A stretch of 64,000 bases of DNA. It comes from NC2004 sp050874905 (lineage in GTDB: Bacteria > Bacillota > Clostridia > Lachnospirales > Lachnospiraceae). Position numbers and translations under genes: made by a program. Under the pieces are notes generated by a model. It saw only the letters and a program-made list of their open reading frames with translations, did no database searches and was not told where the DNA came from. The stretch covers positions 103,525-167,524 of the forward strand of contig JBNMLP010000002.1 in NCBI GenBank assembly GCA_050874905.1. The letters are read 5' to 3'. Numbering within the stretch: position 1 is the stretch's first letter; each line of letters starts with the position of its first letter. Below, in pieces: positions 15,442-25,142 of the stretch.

Positions 15442-17463
15442 TTAATTTTTGTCCTGAATCCGCTTGAATTTGCGTTCAATCTCTGTCTTTGTCATGGAAA
15501 TGATCGTCGGTCTGCCATGCGGACAGGTAAATGGAGAATCCAGTGTCAGCAGCTCATCGATCAGCCGGTCAGCTTCTTCAAAGGTCAGCTTCTGATTTCC
15601 CTTCACAGAAGCCTTGCACGCCATTGTTGCGATCTTAGACGGGATCATCGTTGTATCTGTACCAGCTACATTCTCCATCAGTTCATCCAAAAGCTCCAAA
15701 AATGCATCCTGATCCGCAATTCCATATAAATCCGTCGGCACTCCGCGGATCGCATATTCATTTCCACCAAATGGTTCGATCTCAAAGCCCATATCTGCAA
15801 AGAAATCCTTGCAGTCCTCGTAGCAGACTGCCTCCTTTGGTGTCATACTGATCACGATAGGCGGGGAAACCTGCTGGACAAACAGATTTTGTTTTTCCTT
15901 ATACCGCTTCATAAACCGCTCATAATTTACCTTTTCATGTGCCGCATGCTGATCCATAATGAAAAGCTGGTTATCATATTCGATCAGCCAGTAGGTGGCA
16001 AACAATTGACCGATCACCCGGTGATCCGGCCGTGCCACAGCCTCCATAAACGGAATGGCATCGAGACTTAGCTGCTCCGGATTTTTCGGTTTTTCTTCTG
16101 CCTTTTCTGCCGCAGCCGTATAGGATGCCTGTTCCTCTACCCGCGAAGGTGCCGGCTCTTTTGGCGCAGCCACTGTGGTTGCCTGGATTCCTTTTGGGAA
16201 AGAGACAGGAATCTGCACTGTCTCCTTTGCCGCAGCCACAGTCTCCTGTGCTTGTTCCGGTTTAACAGGTGCATTTTGTGCCTGCTCTGTCACCGGCATA
16301 ACCACTCGTTTTTCTGCCGGCTTTTCCATCGGGGGAAGCGGGCGTTCTTCCAGCCGTTTTTCCACGGTCTTACGTGCCGTTTCAAATGGCTGTGCGCCAA
16401 CCGGTGCTGACTTTTCTATCACTACCTTTTTCTTTTGCTCCGGACTGACACTTGCCGTTGGGATCAGATCTTTGGTGAGCAGTGTCTGACGGATCGCATT
16501 TTTTAACACCTCGTAAAGTCTGCGCTCCTGCTTAAAACGGAGCTCCATTTTAGAAGGATGCACATTGACATCCATCTGTCCCGGATCGATCGTAAAATTC
16601 AGGCAGACAAACGGAAAACGATGGATCATTGTAAATGTTTTATAGGCATCCTCAACCGCCTTATAGATCACATTGCTTTTGACATACCGTTGATTGATAT
16701 AGTAGTTTTCGTAGCTTCTGTTACCACGGCTGATGATCGGCTTGCCGATATAACCTGTGATATGAAGCGTTAATGTGTCATCCCGCAATTCTATCGGCAG
16801 CAGGCTGCGCGCCACTTCCTTGCCATAGATCGTATAAAGAATATCCTTAATATTTCCATTTCCTGACGTATGGAAACGGTTTTGACCATTCATGATAAAC
16901 TGAAAAGAAATCTCGGGATGGGAAAGGGCAAGCTGCTGGATGAGGTCATAAATATGTGCCCCTTCGGTCTGTGGCGTCTTTAAAAACTTCTGACGTGCCG
17001 GAACATTGTAAAACAGATTTCTCACAATAAATGTAGTGCCTTCCGGGCAGCCGATATGTTCAAGTGCACTTTCCTTTCCTCCCGCGATCAGATACCGCAC
17101 TCCGGTCAGGGATTTTCCTGTCTTTGTGATCAGCTCCACCTGTGCGACTGCGGCAATGCTTGACAATGCCTCCCCGCGGAACCCCAGGGAATGAATATGG
17201 AGCAGATCTTCTGCCGAGCGTATCTTACTGGTGGCATGACGAAGAAAAGCGGCCGGTACATCCTCCGCCGCAATTCCTGATCCATTATCGGTAATACGGA
17301 TAAAGGAGATCCCACCCTCTTTGATCTCGATCGTGATCGCAGTCGCTCCACTATCCATAGCATTTTCTACCAGCTCTTTTACAACAGAAGCCGGACGTTC
17401 GATCACCTCTCCGGCTGCTATTTTATCAATTGTAAAATCATCAAGTACCTGTATCACTCCCAT
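15442..17463 (-). CDS. mutL: DNA mismatch repair protein MutL, endonuclease-type
   Basis: 673 residues. N-terminal GHKL ATPase: IAAGEVIERPASVVKELVEN, DNGSGI and GFRGEALSSIA. A Pro/Glu/Ala/Lys-rich linker spans roughly residues 340-460. The C-terminal domain carries the metal-dependent endonuclease motifs DQHAAHEKVNYE (504-515, DQHA-x2-E-x4-E form), ACKASVKG (~615) and CPHGRP (647-652). It should therefore nick the daughter strand itself, as in bacteria without MutH. It lies downstream of mutS with a HAD gene between them. Confidence 0.95.
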   Translation of the reverse strand: MGVIQVLDDFTIDKIAAGEVIERPASVVKELVENAMDSGATAITIEIKEGGISFIRITDNGSGIAAEDVPAAFLRHATSKIRSAEDLLHIHSLGFRGEALSSIAAVAQVELITKTGKSLTGVRYLIAGGKESALEHIGCPEGTTFIVRNLFYNVPARQKFLKTPQTEGAHIYDLIQQLALSHPEISFQFIMNGQNRFHTSGNGNIKDILYTIYGKEVARSLLPIELRDDTLTLHITGYIGKPIISRGNRSYENYYINQRYVKSNVIYKAVEDAYKTFTMIHRFPFVCLNFTIDPGQMDVNVHPSKMELRFKQERRLYEVLKNAIRQTLLTKDLIPTASVSPEQKKKVVIEKSAPVGAQPFETARKTVEKRLEERPLPPMEKPAEKRVVMPVTEQAQNAPVKPEQAQETVAAAKETVQIPVSFPKGIQATTVAAPKEPAPSRVEEQASYTAAAEKAEEKPKNPEQLSLDAIPFMEAVARPDHRVIGQLFATYWLIEYDNQLFIMDQHAAHEKVNYERFMKRYKEKQNLFVQQVSPPIVISMTPKEAVCYEDCKDFFADMGFEIEPFGGNEYAIRGVPTDLYGIADQDAFLELLDELMENVAGTDTTMIPSKIATMACKASVKGNQKLTFEEADRLIDELLTLDSPFTCPHGRPTIISMTKTEIERKFKRIQDKN

Positions 17464-17481
17464 GTTGTCACTTCCTTTTCA

Positions 17482-18165
17482 CTAGTTCAAAATCGGGGAA
17501 AGATCCTGAAGCGATGTTATTTCATAATCCGGTGTTATATGATCCGGCAAAACAGCCGGTTCTGCATGAAACCAGCATGTGGCAAGACCTGCCGCAATGC
17601 CGCCTGCAATATCTGAGCTTAAGCTGTCTCCTACGATGATCGTTTTGTCCTGCTCAAAATCAGGAATATGGGAAAAGCAGTAAGTGAAAAATGCCGGATC
17701 CGGCTTATTAAAACCTACCTCCTCCGAAATAAAGATCTGTTCAAAATAAGGAGCCAGCTCTGCCTTTTTGATCCGCCCGTGCTGCACACTGGCAGTACCG
17801 TTGGAAACGATAAACATCCGCTTTTTACCCTTTAACTGTTCCAAAAGTTCTTTCGCTCCGTCCATAAAATAAGCTGCCTGCGATAACTGGGATTCATAAA
17901 AATGCCATGCTTTTTCCCCATCCTCCTTTACGTTGAGTTCCTCAAACAATAACTCAAAACGCTTGACAAGCAGACGGCTTCTCGTAATCTTTTTCTGCTC
18001 CAGAAGCTTCCACAGAGACAGGTTGATCTCGCTGTAACGTTTCTTCACCTCGTCTGTAGCAGGCAGTCCAAGATGCAGCAGTGTCTGATGGATCGCGGCA
18101 TCCTCTCCCTTGTTAAAATCCAATATGGTATTATCGAGATCAAATAATATCGTATGATACTGCAT
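17482..18165 (-). CDS. HAD hydrolase, YjjG-type pyrimidine nucleotidase
   Basis: 227 residues. HAD motif I is FDLDNTILDF (nucleophile Asp9, acid Asp11), motif II is FIVSNGTAS, and motif IV is IIVGDSLSSDIAGG. The cap and overall pattern fit the YjjG/YfnB group, which dephosphorylates non-canonical pyrimidine nucleotides, although HAD substrate prediction is weak. Its position between mutS and mutL would suit nucleotide-pool cleaning; that link is inference. SD AAGGAG. Confidence 0.85.
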   Translation of the reverse strand: MQYHTILFDLDNTILDFNKGEDAAIHQTLLHLGLPATDEVKKRYSEINLSLWKLLEQKKITRSRLLVKRFELLFEELNVKEDGEKAWHFYESQLSQAAYFMDGAKELLEQLKGKKRMFIVSNGTASVQHGRIKKAELAPYFEQIFISEEVGFNKPDPAFFTYCFSHIPDFEQDKTIIVGDSLSSDIAGGIAAGLATCWFHAEPAVLPDHITPDYEITSLQDLSPILN

Positions 18166-18176
18166 CCTGTACTCCT

Positions 18177-20798
18177 TTATACTTCATGTTTTAATTCGCT
18201 TAAAATCTTCAATGCCTGCATTGGCGTAATGTTATTCAAATCCAGTGCACGGATACGTTCGATCACCGGATTCGGTCCGGAAAAATCAAACAGAGACATC
18301 TGACGTTCCTCCTCTTTGCTCATGGTGGTCAATGCCTCGCTGATCGTGATCTGATCCGTATGAATGGCTACATCATGCTCCCCAAGCTGTTCTAATATTT
18401 CCTTTGCCCGCATCAGCACAAGTTCCGGAACACCTGCCAGACGCGCCACCTGAATACCATAGCTCTTATCTGCACCACCTTTTACGATCTTACGGAGGAA
18501 GACAATATCATCTCCTTCTTCCTTTACGGTAATGCAGTAGTTATGTACTCCGTTTAAACGTCCTTCCAGCTCTGTCAGTTCATGGTAATGTGTTGCAAAC
18601 AGTGCCTTTGCCCCAAGCAGTTTCCGGTTACTGATGTATTCCACTACTGCCCACGCAATACTCAATCCGTCAAAGGTTGACGTACCACGCCCAATCTCAT
18701 CCAGGATCAGCAGACTGTTTGCGGTTGCATTTCTTAAAATATTTGCCACTTCACTCATTTCCACCATAAAGGTACTCTGTCCGCTCGCCAGATCATCGGA
18801 CGCTCCCACACGGGTGAAAATGCGGTCGCAAATGCCGATATTTGCTTCCTTGGCCGGAACAAAGGAACCCGCCTGCGCCATCAGAACGATCAATGCCGAC
18901 TGGCGCATGTAGGTAGATTTACCCGCCATATTTGGCCCGGTAATGATCGCAATACGGCTGTCGTCATTATCAAGATACGTATCGTTGACGATAAAGGCAT
19001 CGTTATCGATCACCTTTTCTACTACCGGATGGCGGCCTTCCTTGATGTCGATCACACCATCTTCATTTAACACCGGACGTACATAGTGGTTGTGGTCTGC
19101 CACATATGCCAGAGATGCATATACATCCAGGCATGCGATCTGATGTGCTGTGATCTGTACCCGGTCCATTTCTCCCGCCAGCGTATCACGCACCTCACAG
19201 AAAAGCTCATATTCCAGAGAATAAAGTTTTTCCTCGGCTCCCATGATCATTCCCGCCAGACGGTTCAGTTCTTCGGTCGTATAACGTTCCGCATTGGTCA
19301 GTGTCTGCTTACGGATATAGTAATCCGGAACCAGTTCCTGATAGGATTTGGTAACCTCCAGATAGTAACCAAATACTTTATTGAATTTGATCCGCAGGTT
19401 TTTGATCCCGGTCTTTTCACGCTCAGAAGCCTCATAATCTGCGAGCCATTTCTTTCCATCCGTCTTTGCTTTTTTCAGTCGATCGAGCTCCTCCCTAAAG
19501 CCCTCTTTCATGATACCGCCTTCCTTTACAGCAAGCGGCGGCTCCTCCACAATTGCAGAATCGATCAGTGAAAAAAGATCGGTCAAAGGATCCAGTTTTT
19601 CCTTGATGGATGGGAAATATCCTTTTTGAAATTCCTGAAGTACCGATACGATGTGCGGCAGAACACTCAGCGAATTACGAAAAGCGATCAGATCTCTTGG
19701 ATTGGCAGTTTTATAGCTGACACGGCTCATCAGACGTTCCAGATCGTAGATTGCTTTTAAATATTCTCGTAATTCCTCCCGGAACATCATATTATCGTTT
19801 AACTCTTCGATCGTGTCGTAACGAAGCAGCAGTTCCTTTTTGGAAACTAACGGCTGTTCTATATAAGAACGCAGCAAACGTGCGCCCATTGCCGTTTTCG
19901 TTTTATCAAGCACCCAGAGCAGGGAGCCTCTCTTATTCTTTTCCCGGAGGGTTTCTGTAAGCTCCAGATTGCGCCGGCTGGAACTGTCGATCAGCATAAA
20001 GGAATCCGTCACATAAGGTGTGATATGCAGCAGATGGGCAAGATTCGTTTTCTGTGTTTCGGAAAGATAGGACAATGTTGCTCCACAGGCAATCGTTGCA
20101 AATGGAAGATCCATAAGCCCCAGTCCCTCTAAAGATTTCACTTTAAAATGACGGAATAAAATATCCTTTGCTCCGTCCGGCATAAAATAATGTGACGGAA
20201 GGGTAGAGATTGAGATCTTAAGCTGTTCCTGATAATAGGAAAGTGGGAACTGCTCCTCTTTGTAAAAGGCCTCATTGCAGATGATCTCTGCCGGCTGAAA
20301 CTTGTTGATCTCATCAACTGCCTTGGAAAGGGCAGCGACTTCTGTCGTTTTAAAATCCCCGGTCGTAATATCCACGATCGCAAGTCCGATCACACCATCA
20401 CAGTCATATATCGTCATCAGATAATTGTTACGACTTTCATCCAGATTCTGGGTGGAAATATTGGTACCCGGTGTAACGATCCGGATCACGTCACGCTTTA
20501 CGATTCCTTTGGCAAGCTTTGGATCCTCCACCTGCTCACAGATGGCAACCTTATAGCCACGTTCGATCAGCTTATTTAAGTAGATGTCACAGGCGTGGTA
20601 CGGAACGCCACACATCGGTGCACGCTCCTCCTGCCCGCAATCTCTTCCTGTCAACGTGATCTCAAGCTCCTTTGACGCCACCAATGCATCGTCAAAAAAC
20701 ATTTCATAAAAATCGCCCAGACGGTAAAAAAGAATACAGTCACTATATTGTTTCTTGATCTCAAAATACTGTTTCATCATTGGCGTCAATTCTGCCAT
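18177..20798 (-). CDS. mutS: DNA mismatch recognition protein MutS
   Basis: 873 residues, standard length. The mismatch-reading Phe-x-Glu motif lies in YRLGDFYEMFFDDA (~residues 25-38). The ABC-type ATPase has Walker A GPNMAGKSTYMRQ (~620), DLASGQSTFMVEM as the signature region, Walker B LLILDEIGRGTSTFDG and ATHYHELTELE. It binds mispairs and recruits MutL, encoded downstream. Starts 12 bases after miaB. Confidence 0.96.
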   Translation of the reverse strand: MAELTPMMKQYFEIKKQYSDCILFYRLGDFYEMFFDDALVASKELEITLTGRDCGQEERAPMCGVPYHACDIYLNKLIERGYKVAICEQVEDPKLAKGIVKRDVIRIVTPGTNISTQNLDESRNNYLMTIYDCDGVIGLAIVDITTGDFKTTEVAALSKAVDEINKFQPAEIICNEAFYKEEQFPLSYYQEQLKISISTLPSHYFMPDGAKDILFRHFKVKSLEGLGLMDLPFATIACGATLSYLSETQKTNLAHLLHITPYVTDSFMLIDSSSRRNLELTETLREKNKRGSLLWVLDKTKTAMGARLLRSYIEQPLVSKKELLLRYDTIEELNDNMMFREELREYLKAIYDLERLMSRVSYKTANPRDLIAFRNSLSVLPHIVSVLQEFQKGYFPSIKEKLDPLTDLFSLIDSAIVEEPPLAVKEGGIMKEGFREELDRLKKAKTDGKKWLADYEASEREKTGIKNLRIKFNKVFGYYLEVTKSYQELVPDYYIRKQTLTNAERYTTEELNRLAGMIMGAEEKLYSLEYELFCEVRDTLAGEMDRVQITAHQIACLDVYASLAYVADHNHYVRPVLNEDGVIDIKEGRHPVVEKVIDNDAFIVNDTYLDNDDSRIAIITGPNMAGKSTYMRQSALIVLMAQAGSFVPAKEANIGICDRIFTRVGASDDLASGQSTFMVEMSEVANILRNATANSLLILDEIGRGTSTFDGLSIAWAVVEYISNRKLLGAKALFATHYHELTELEGRLNGVHNYCITVKEEGDDIVFLRKIVKGGADKSYGIQVARLAGVPELVLMRAKEILEQLGEHDVAIHTDQITISEALTTMSKEEERQMSLFDFSGPNPVIERIRALDLNNITPMQALKILSELKHEV

Positions 20799-20809
20799 AT
20801 CTCATAACC

Positions 20810-22261
20810 TCACTTGTTGTCCACAATTTCTCCAAAGTAATAAAATCCTTTGGCTTCCTTCAAAAGAACCTGTTGAAAAGTACCGATCAGTTCTTCACTG
20901 CCCTTCACATGCACCTGTGTGGAATTGCTGAGACGTCCGGTAACCATACTGTCATCATGATCATCCCGGCTTTCGATCAGCACCTCACAGACCTTGCCAA
21001 CCAGTCGTCCGGTACGCTTTTTGGAAATATCATTCACCAGATGAAGCAGACGGTCAAACCGATCCTTTACCACATCCTCCGGCACCTGTTCTTTTTCTGC
21101 CGCAGGTGTTCCACTCCGCTTGGAATAAATAAAGGTATACGCGGAATCATACTGCACCTTTTCTACCACATCCATCGTTTCTAAAAAGTCTTCTTCCGTT
21201 TCTCCCGGATAACCGACGATGATGTCTGTCGTGATGGAAAGATCCGGCATGGCTGCTCTTAATTTATCCACCAGTAAAAGATACTGCTCCTTCGTATAGT
21301 GACGGTTCATATCCTTTAACAGACGGCTGCTTCCACTTTGCAGCGGCAGGTGAAAATGACGGCAGATCTTTTTGGAAGCTGCCATCACCTCGATCAGCTC
21401 ATCGGAAAGATCCTTTGGATGAGAAGTCATAAAACGGATCCGCTGTAAGCCTTCGATCTTTTCCACTTCCTGCAATAACTGTGCAAATGACATCGGCTCT
21501 GCCAGCGTTTTTCCATAGGAATTTACGTTTTGTCCAAGCAGCATCACTTCCACTACCCCATCTGCAACGAGCTGTTCGATCTCCCGGATGATCTCTTTCG
21601 GTTCCCGGCTTCTTTCCCGTCCTCTGACATAAGGCACAATACAATAGCTGCAGAAATTGTTACAGCCATACATAATGTTGACACCGGTCTTAAATGGGAA
21701 TTTCCGCTCGCTCGGCAAATTTTCCACGATCTGCTCCGTGTCCTTCCAGATGTCGATGATCTGTTCACCGGAATCCAGACGGTTGTATAAGATCTCTGCA
21801 AATTTAAACACGTTATGCGTACCAAATACAAAATCCACAAAACGGTAGCTTTTGCGTATCTTTTCCACAACTTCCGGCTCCTGCATCATACATCCGCAAA
21901 GTCCGATCAGCATGTAAGGATTTTTCTGTTTTTCTTTTTTCAGACGTCCTAAATGCCCGTACACCTTTAGGTTCGCATTTTCCCGGACGGTACATGTATT
22001 AAACAGTACAAAATCACAGATCTCATTCTCAGAAGGGACAAAGCCAACCTCCTCCAAAATGGCAACCATTTTCTCGCTGTCGCGCGCATTCATCTGGCAG
22101 CCAAACGTTTTGACATGGAATGTAAAACTCCGTCCTGCCTCCTCCATACGCTTCTTTAAAAGCACTCTGCATTTGGCAATATAATACTGCTGGCGTTTTG
22201 TTTCGTCTTCCGGTGGCAGTCCCGTTACATCGACTGCATCAAAATTCACTTTATTTAACAT
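20810..22261 (-). CDS. miaB: tRNA-2-methylthio-N6-dimethylallyladenosine synthase MiaB
   Basis: 483 residues. N-terminal methylthiotransferase domain with cluster-binding Cys55 (FGCQMNARDSE), Cys90 (FNTCTVRE) and Cys124 (LCGCMMQ). The radical SAM motif is CNNFCSYC (Cys200, 204, 207). The C-terminal TRAM domain (about 415-480) binds tRNA. It methylthiolates i6A37, completing the modification started by MiaA. About 40 residues precede the first domain, an extension common in Clostridia. Follows the broken proA. Confidence 0.95.
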   Translation of the reverse strand: MLNKVNFDAVDVTGLPPEDETKRQQYYIAKCRVLLKKRMEEAGRSFTFHVKTFGCQMNARDSEKMVAILEEVGFVPSENEICDFVLFNTCTVRENANLKVYGHLGRLKKEKQKNPYMLIGLCGCMMQEPEVVEKIRKSYRFVDFVFGTHNVFKFAEILYNRLDSGEQIIDIWKDTEQIVENLPSERKFPFKTGVNIMYGCNNFCSYCIVPYVRGRERSREPKEIIREIEQLVADGVVEVMLLGQNVNSYGKTLAEPMSFAQLLQEVEKIEGLQRIRFMTSHPKDLSDELIEVMAASKKICRHFHLPLQSGSSRLLKDMNRHYTKEQYLLLVDKLRAAMPDLSITTDIIVGYPGETEEDFLETMDVVEKVQYDSAYTFIYSKRSGTPAAEKEQVPEDVVKDRFDRLLHLVNDISKKRTGRLVGKVCEVLIESRDDHDDSMVTGRLSNSTQVHVKGSEELIGTFQQVLLKEAKGFYYFGEIVDNK

Positions 22262-22282
22262 AAAATTCTCTACTTTCTTTTG

Positions 22283-23524
22283 TTATGGACGGATCTGTCC
22301 ATTTCCATAAATAATATATTTTGTGGTAGTCAGTGCCAAAAGTCCCATTGGCCCTCTGGCATGAAGCTTCTGGGTACTGATTCCGATCTCTGCTCCAAAA
22401 CCAAATTCAAAGCCATCCGTAAACCGTGTGGAGGCATTGACATAAACACAGGCAGCATCGATCTCCCGCAGGAACTTCTCGCTGTTTTCGTAATCTCTTG
22501 TCACGATCGTTTCAGAATGTTTGGTATTATAACGATTGATATGTGCGATCGCTTCGTCGATGGAATCTACGGTTTTTACGGAAAGGATGGAGTCCAAATA
22601 TTCCGTTCCCCAGTCCTTTTCTGTCGCAGGATGCATTTCCGATACAATGGAGCATGCCGCAGCATCGCCGCGAAGTTCCACACCCTTCTCCATCAGACGG
22701 TTTGCCGCTTCCTTTAAAAATGCCTCGGCACACTCCTTATGAACGACCAGTGACTCACAGGCATTGCATACTCCCAGCCGCTGTGTTTTTGCATTGAATA
22801 CAATGTCGGCTGCCATCTTGATGTCTGCAGAAGCATCCACATATACATGGCAGTTTCCGGTACCGGTTTCAATGACAGGAACCGTGGCATTTTGCACTAC
22901 GGAACGGATCAGTCCTGCGCCGCCGCGCGGGATCAGCACATCCACATATTCATTCATGCGCATCAGTTACGTGGCCGTTTCCCGGCTGGTATCAGAAAGC
23001 ACCTGAATACATTCTTTTGGAAAATCCTGTGCTGCCAGAACATCCTGAATGACGGTACCAATGGCAAGATTGGAATGGATGGCATCCGAACCGCCACGTA
23101 AGATCACTGCATTTCCCGCTTTAAAACATAAAGAAAAGGCATCTGCTGTTACGTTGGGACGGGATTCATAAATAATACCGATTACACCCAGCGGGACACG
23201 CATCTGCCCGATCTTTAAACCGTTTGGACGCAGCTTCATACCAAGCACCTCGCCAACAGGGTCATCCAGATCCGCAACCTGCCGCACGCCAAGAGCCATT
23301 GCCTCGATACGCTCTTTCGTAAGCAGCAGACGATCCACCAGCGATTCCTTCATTCCATTTTTCTTTGCATTTTCAATATCCTTTGCATTAGCAGCCAAGA
23401 TCTCTTCTGCCCGGCTGTTCAGCTCGTCGGCAACAGCAAGAAGTGCCGCATTTTTTTTGACAGTCGGTGTTTTCCCTAATAAAAAGGATGCCTCTTTTGC
23501 CTTACGTCCAATGGTTTCTAACAT
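22283..23524 (-). pseudogene. proA: Gamma-glutamyl phosphate reductase gene interrupted by a nonsense codon
   Basis: The frame reads through 414 codons, the normal ProA length, except for one TAA at 22967-22969 (codon 186). Residues before it end CIQVLSDTSRETAT; those after begin LMRMNEYVDVLIPRGGAG. Intact ProA proteins normally read ...RETA-x-E-L-M... here, so a GAA-to-TAA change (one base) explains the break. The upstream part holds the Rossmann segment and GVIGIIYESRPNVTADAF; the downstream part holds the catalytic Cys in AKTQRLGVCNACE. ProA reduces glutamyl-5-phosphate in proline synthesis. No other damage is seen, so the event is recent, or a sequencing error. SD AAAGGGG before ATG 23524. 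Confidence 0.9.
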
Positions 23525-23539
23525 GTCACTACCCCTTTC

Positions 23540-24094
23540 TTATACGATCAACTGCGACTGCGTGATAATATAGTTGACCTTCTGGTCATGTTCGTCCGCT
23601 TCAAATCCATCCATGATCTGAAAATCATATGCCAGACCGATCTTACAAAAGTCTTCATATCGTGCCAGATAGCGGTCATAATAGCCACCACCATAGCCGA
23701 TCCGGTTTTTCCTCGTATCATATGCCACTGCCGGAAGGAGCATCAGCGTATCTTTGGTTGGCTCCACCAAAATATCGGTCGGTGGTTCCAGGATTCCAAA
23801 TTTACCCGGCTTCAGATCACTCAGATCGAACACCGAATAAAAATACATCTCGCCCTCGTCCTCCGTCACGGGAAGTCCCACTACTTTATTTTTAGAAAGA
23901 GCATCCTCGATCAATGGGATCGTATCCACCTCGTTACGGATCGGAGCATACAAAAGAAGAATATTACAATCCTGGTATTCCGCTAAGGACATGAGCCGGT
24001 GCAGACATTCCTTACTTGCCTTGTTCACTTCATTTTCCGTCAGGTTCATCCGCTGTTTTAAGAGGCTCTGCCGGATATTTTCTTTACTAAACAT
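23540..24094 (-). CDS. 5-formyltetrahydrofolate cyclo-ligase
   Basis: 184 residues. Conserved blocks: LLYAPIRNEVDT (~47-58), KFGILEPP (phosphate/folate contact), LLPAVAYD and the hallmark RIGYGGGYYDRYLA. The enzyme uses ATP to convert 5-formyl-THF to 5,10-methenyl-THF, returning it to the one-carbon pool. The first eight bases overlap the end of the DUF896 gene, suggesting translational coupling. It lies between proB and proA without an evident functional link. Confidence 0.93.
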   Translation of the reverse strand: MFSKENIRQSLLKQRMNLTENEVNKASKECLHRLMSLAEYQDCNILLLYAPIRNEVDTIPLIEDALSKNKVVGLPVTEDEGEMYFYSVFDLSDLKPGKFGILEPPTDILVEPTKDTLMLLPAVAYDTRKNRIGYGGGYYDRYLARYEDFCKIGLAYDFQIMDGFEADEHDQKVNYIITQSQLIV

Positions 24095-24293
24095 TCTTTT
24101 TCTTCAACTCCTCTATACTTCCATCCGGATTCACGATACGGATATTATCAAGTGATCTCTGAAGATCTGCTTTCATAGCATCAATATATTCCCGGCGCAA
24201 TTTTGCCTGTTCCTTCTTCTCGCACTCACTCAAACCCGTTGTTTTTGATTTTTTATAAAGTGCGTTAATACGCGCAATTTTTTCTTCCGTCAT
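24087..24293 (-). CDS. DUF896 (YnzC-like) small protein
   Basis: 68 residues, highly charged and helical. The pattern EEKIARINALYKKSKT, then GLSECEKKEQAKLRREYI, and a C-terminal NPDGSIEELK matches DUF896. B. subtilis YnzC is a member; function is unresolved. SD AAAGGTACGG before ATG. Overlaps the next gene by eight bases. Confidence 0.92.
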   Translation of the reverse strand: MTEEKIARINALYKKSKTTGLSECEKKEQAKLRREYIDAMKADLQRSLDNIRIVNPDGSIEELKKKNV

Positions 24294-24305
24294 ATCCGTA
24301 CCTTT

Positions 24306-25142
24306 CTAATCATTTAAAAATTCTTTCATATCGAAATTCTTTTCCTGACCTCTCAAAAACAGTGTTCCCACTTCTTTTCCAGCCAAAATATCCTGTAACA
24401 CGTTCACATCTTTTCCATTTGCGATCACCATATCACAGCCGGAACGGTTTGCGATCGTTGCCGCATGGAATTTGGTCACCATGCCGCCGGTTCCCAGTCC
24501 CGTGTTGGTGTCCTTTGCCATAGCAAGGATCTCCTCGGTAATCTTCGGCACCGTCGGGATCAGCGTGGCATTCTGATTTTTTCGTGGATCATCCGTAAAC
24601 AATCCATCAATATCGGAAAGCAGGATCAGAAGATCCGCCCCTACTAAACTTGCCACAACCGCAGATAAGGTATCATTATCACCGAACTCGATTTCGTGGG
24701 TGGAAACGGTATCATTTTCATTTACCACGGGAATGACATCGAGCTGTAACAGCTCCTGAAATGTATTGATAACGTTCATTCTGCGTTTGTCATTTGTCAA
24801 CACCCGTTTGGTAAGTAACACCTGTGCCGCCATCTGGTGATATTCCGAAAAGAGTTTCTGATAGATCATCATCAACTGTCCCTGTCCAACCGCAGCACAT
24901 GCCTGTTTCAGGGAAAGCGTCTTTGGCTTGCGGCTCAATCCCAATGATTTAAACCCTACTCCGATCGCACCGGAGGAAACTAAGATCACATCTTTCCCCT
25001 GATTTTTTATATCACATAAAATGCGCACCAGCCGCTCCAGTTTGGCGTAATCCACATTTCCCGTTTCTTCATGCACGATCGTGGAAGAACCAACCTTCAC
25101 TACTATTTTCTGCTTCTCTTTTAATGCTTCTCTATCCTTCAT
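24306..25142 (-). CDS. proB: Glutamate 5-kinase
   Basis: 278 residues. Amino-acid kinase fold: VVKVGSSTI (ATP/phosphate), LVSSGAIGVG, NENDTVST with EIEFGDNDTLSA (glutamate site), and GTGGMVTKFHAA. It makes glutamyl-5-phosphate, the ProA substrate. The C-terminal PUA domain present in longer ProB proteins is missing, as in many Firmicutes. ATG 25142 is preferred over 25151, which would sit on its own SD. The coding start overlaps the upstream flavoprotein gene. Appears intact, in contrast to proA. Confidence 0.93.
   Translation of the reverse strand: MKDREALKEKQKIVVKVGSSTIVHEETGNVDYAKLERLVRILCDIKNQGKDVILVSSGAIGVGFKSLGLSRKPKTLSLKQACAAVGQGQLMMIYQKLFSEYHQMAAQVLLTKRVLTNDKRRMNVINTFQELLQLDVIPVVNENDTVSTHEIEFGDNDTLSAVVASLVGADLLILLSDIDGLFTDDPRKNQNATLIPTVPKITEEILAMAKDTNTGLGTGGMVTKFHAATIANRSGCDMVIANGKDVNVLQDILAGKEVGTLFLRGQEKNFDMKEFLND

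Noticed and set aside
16175..16489. Plus-strand open frame opposite the MutL linker
   Set aside because: Low-complexity Ser/Cys/Thr composition is the antisense of the Pro/Glu/Ala/Lys-rich linker; no SD.
22967..22969. Programmed stop-codon readthrough or selenocysteine in proA
   Set aside because: TAA is not used for selenocysteine, no recoding structure is evident, and the expected residue is an ordinary Glu, so a point mutation or error is simpler.
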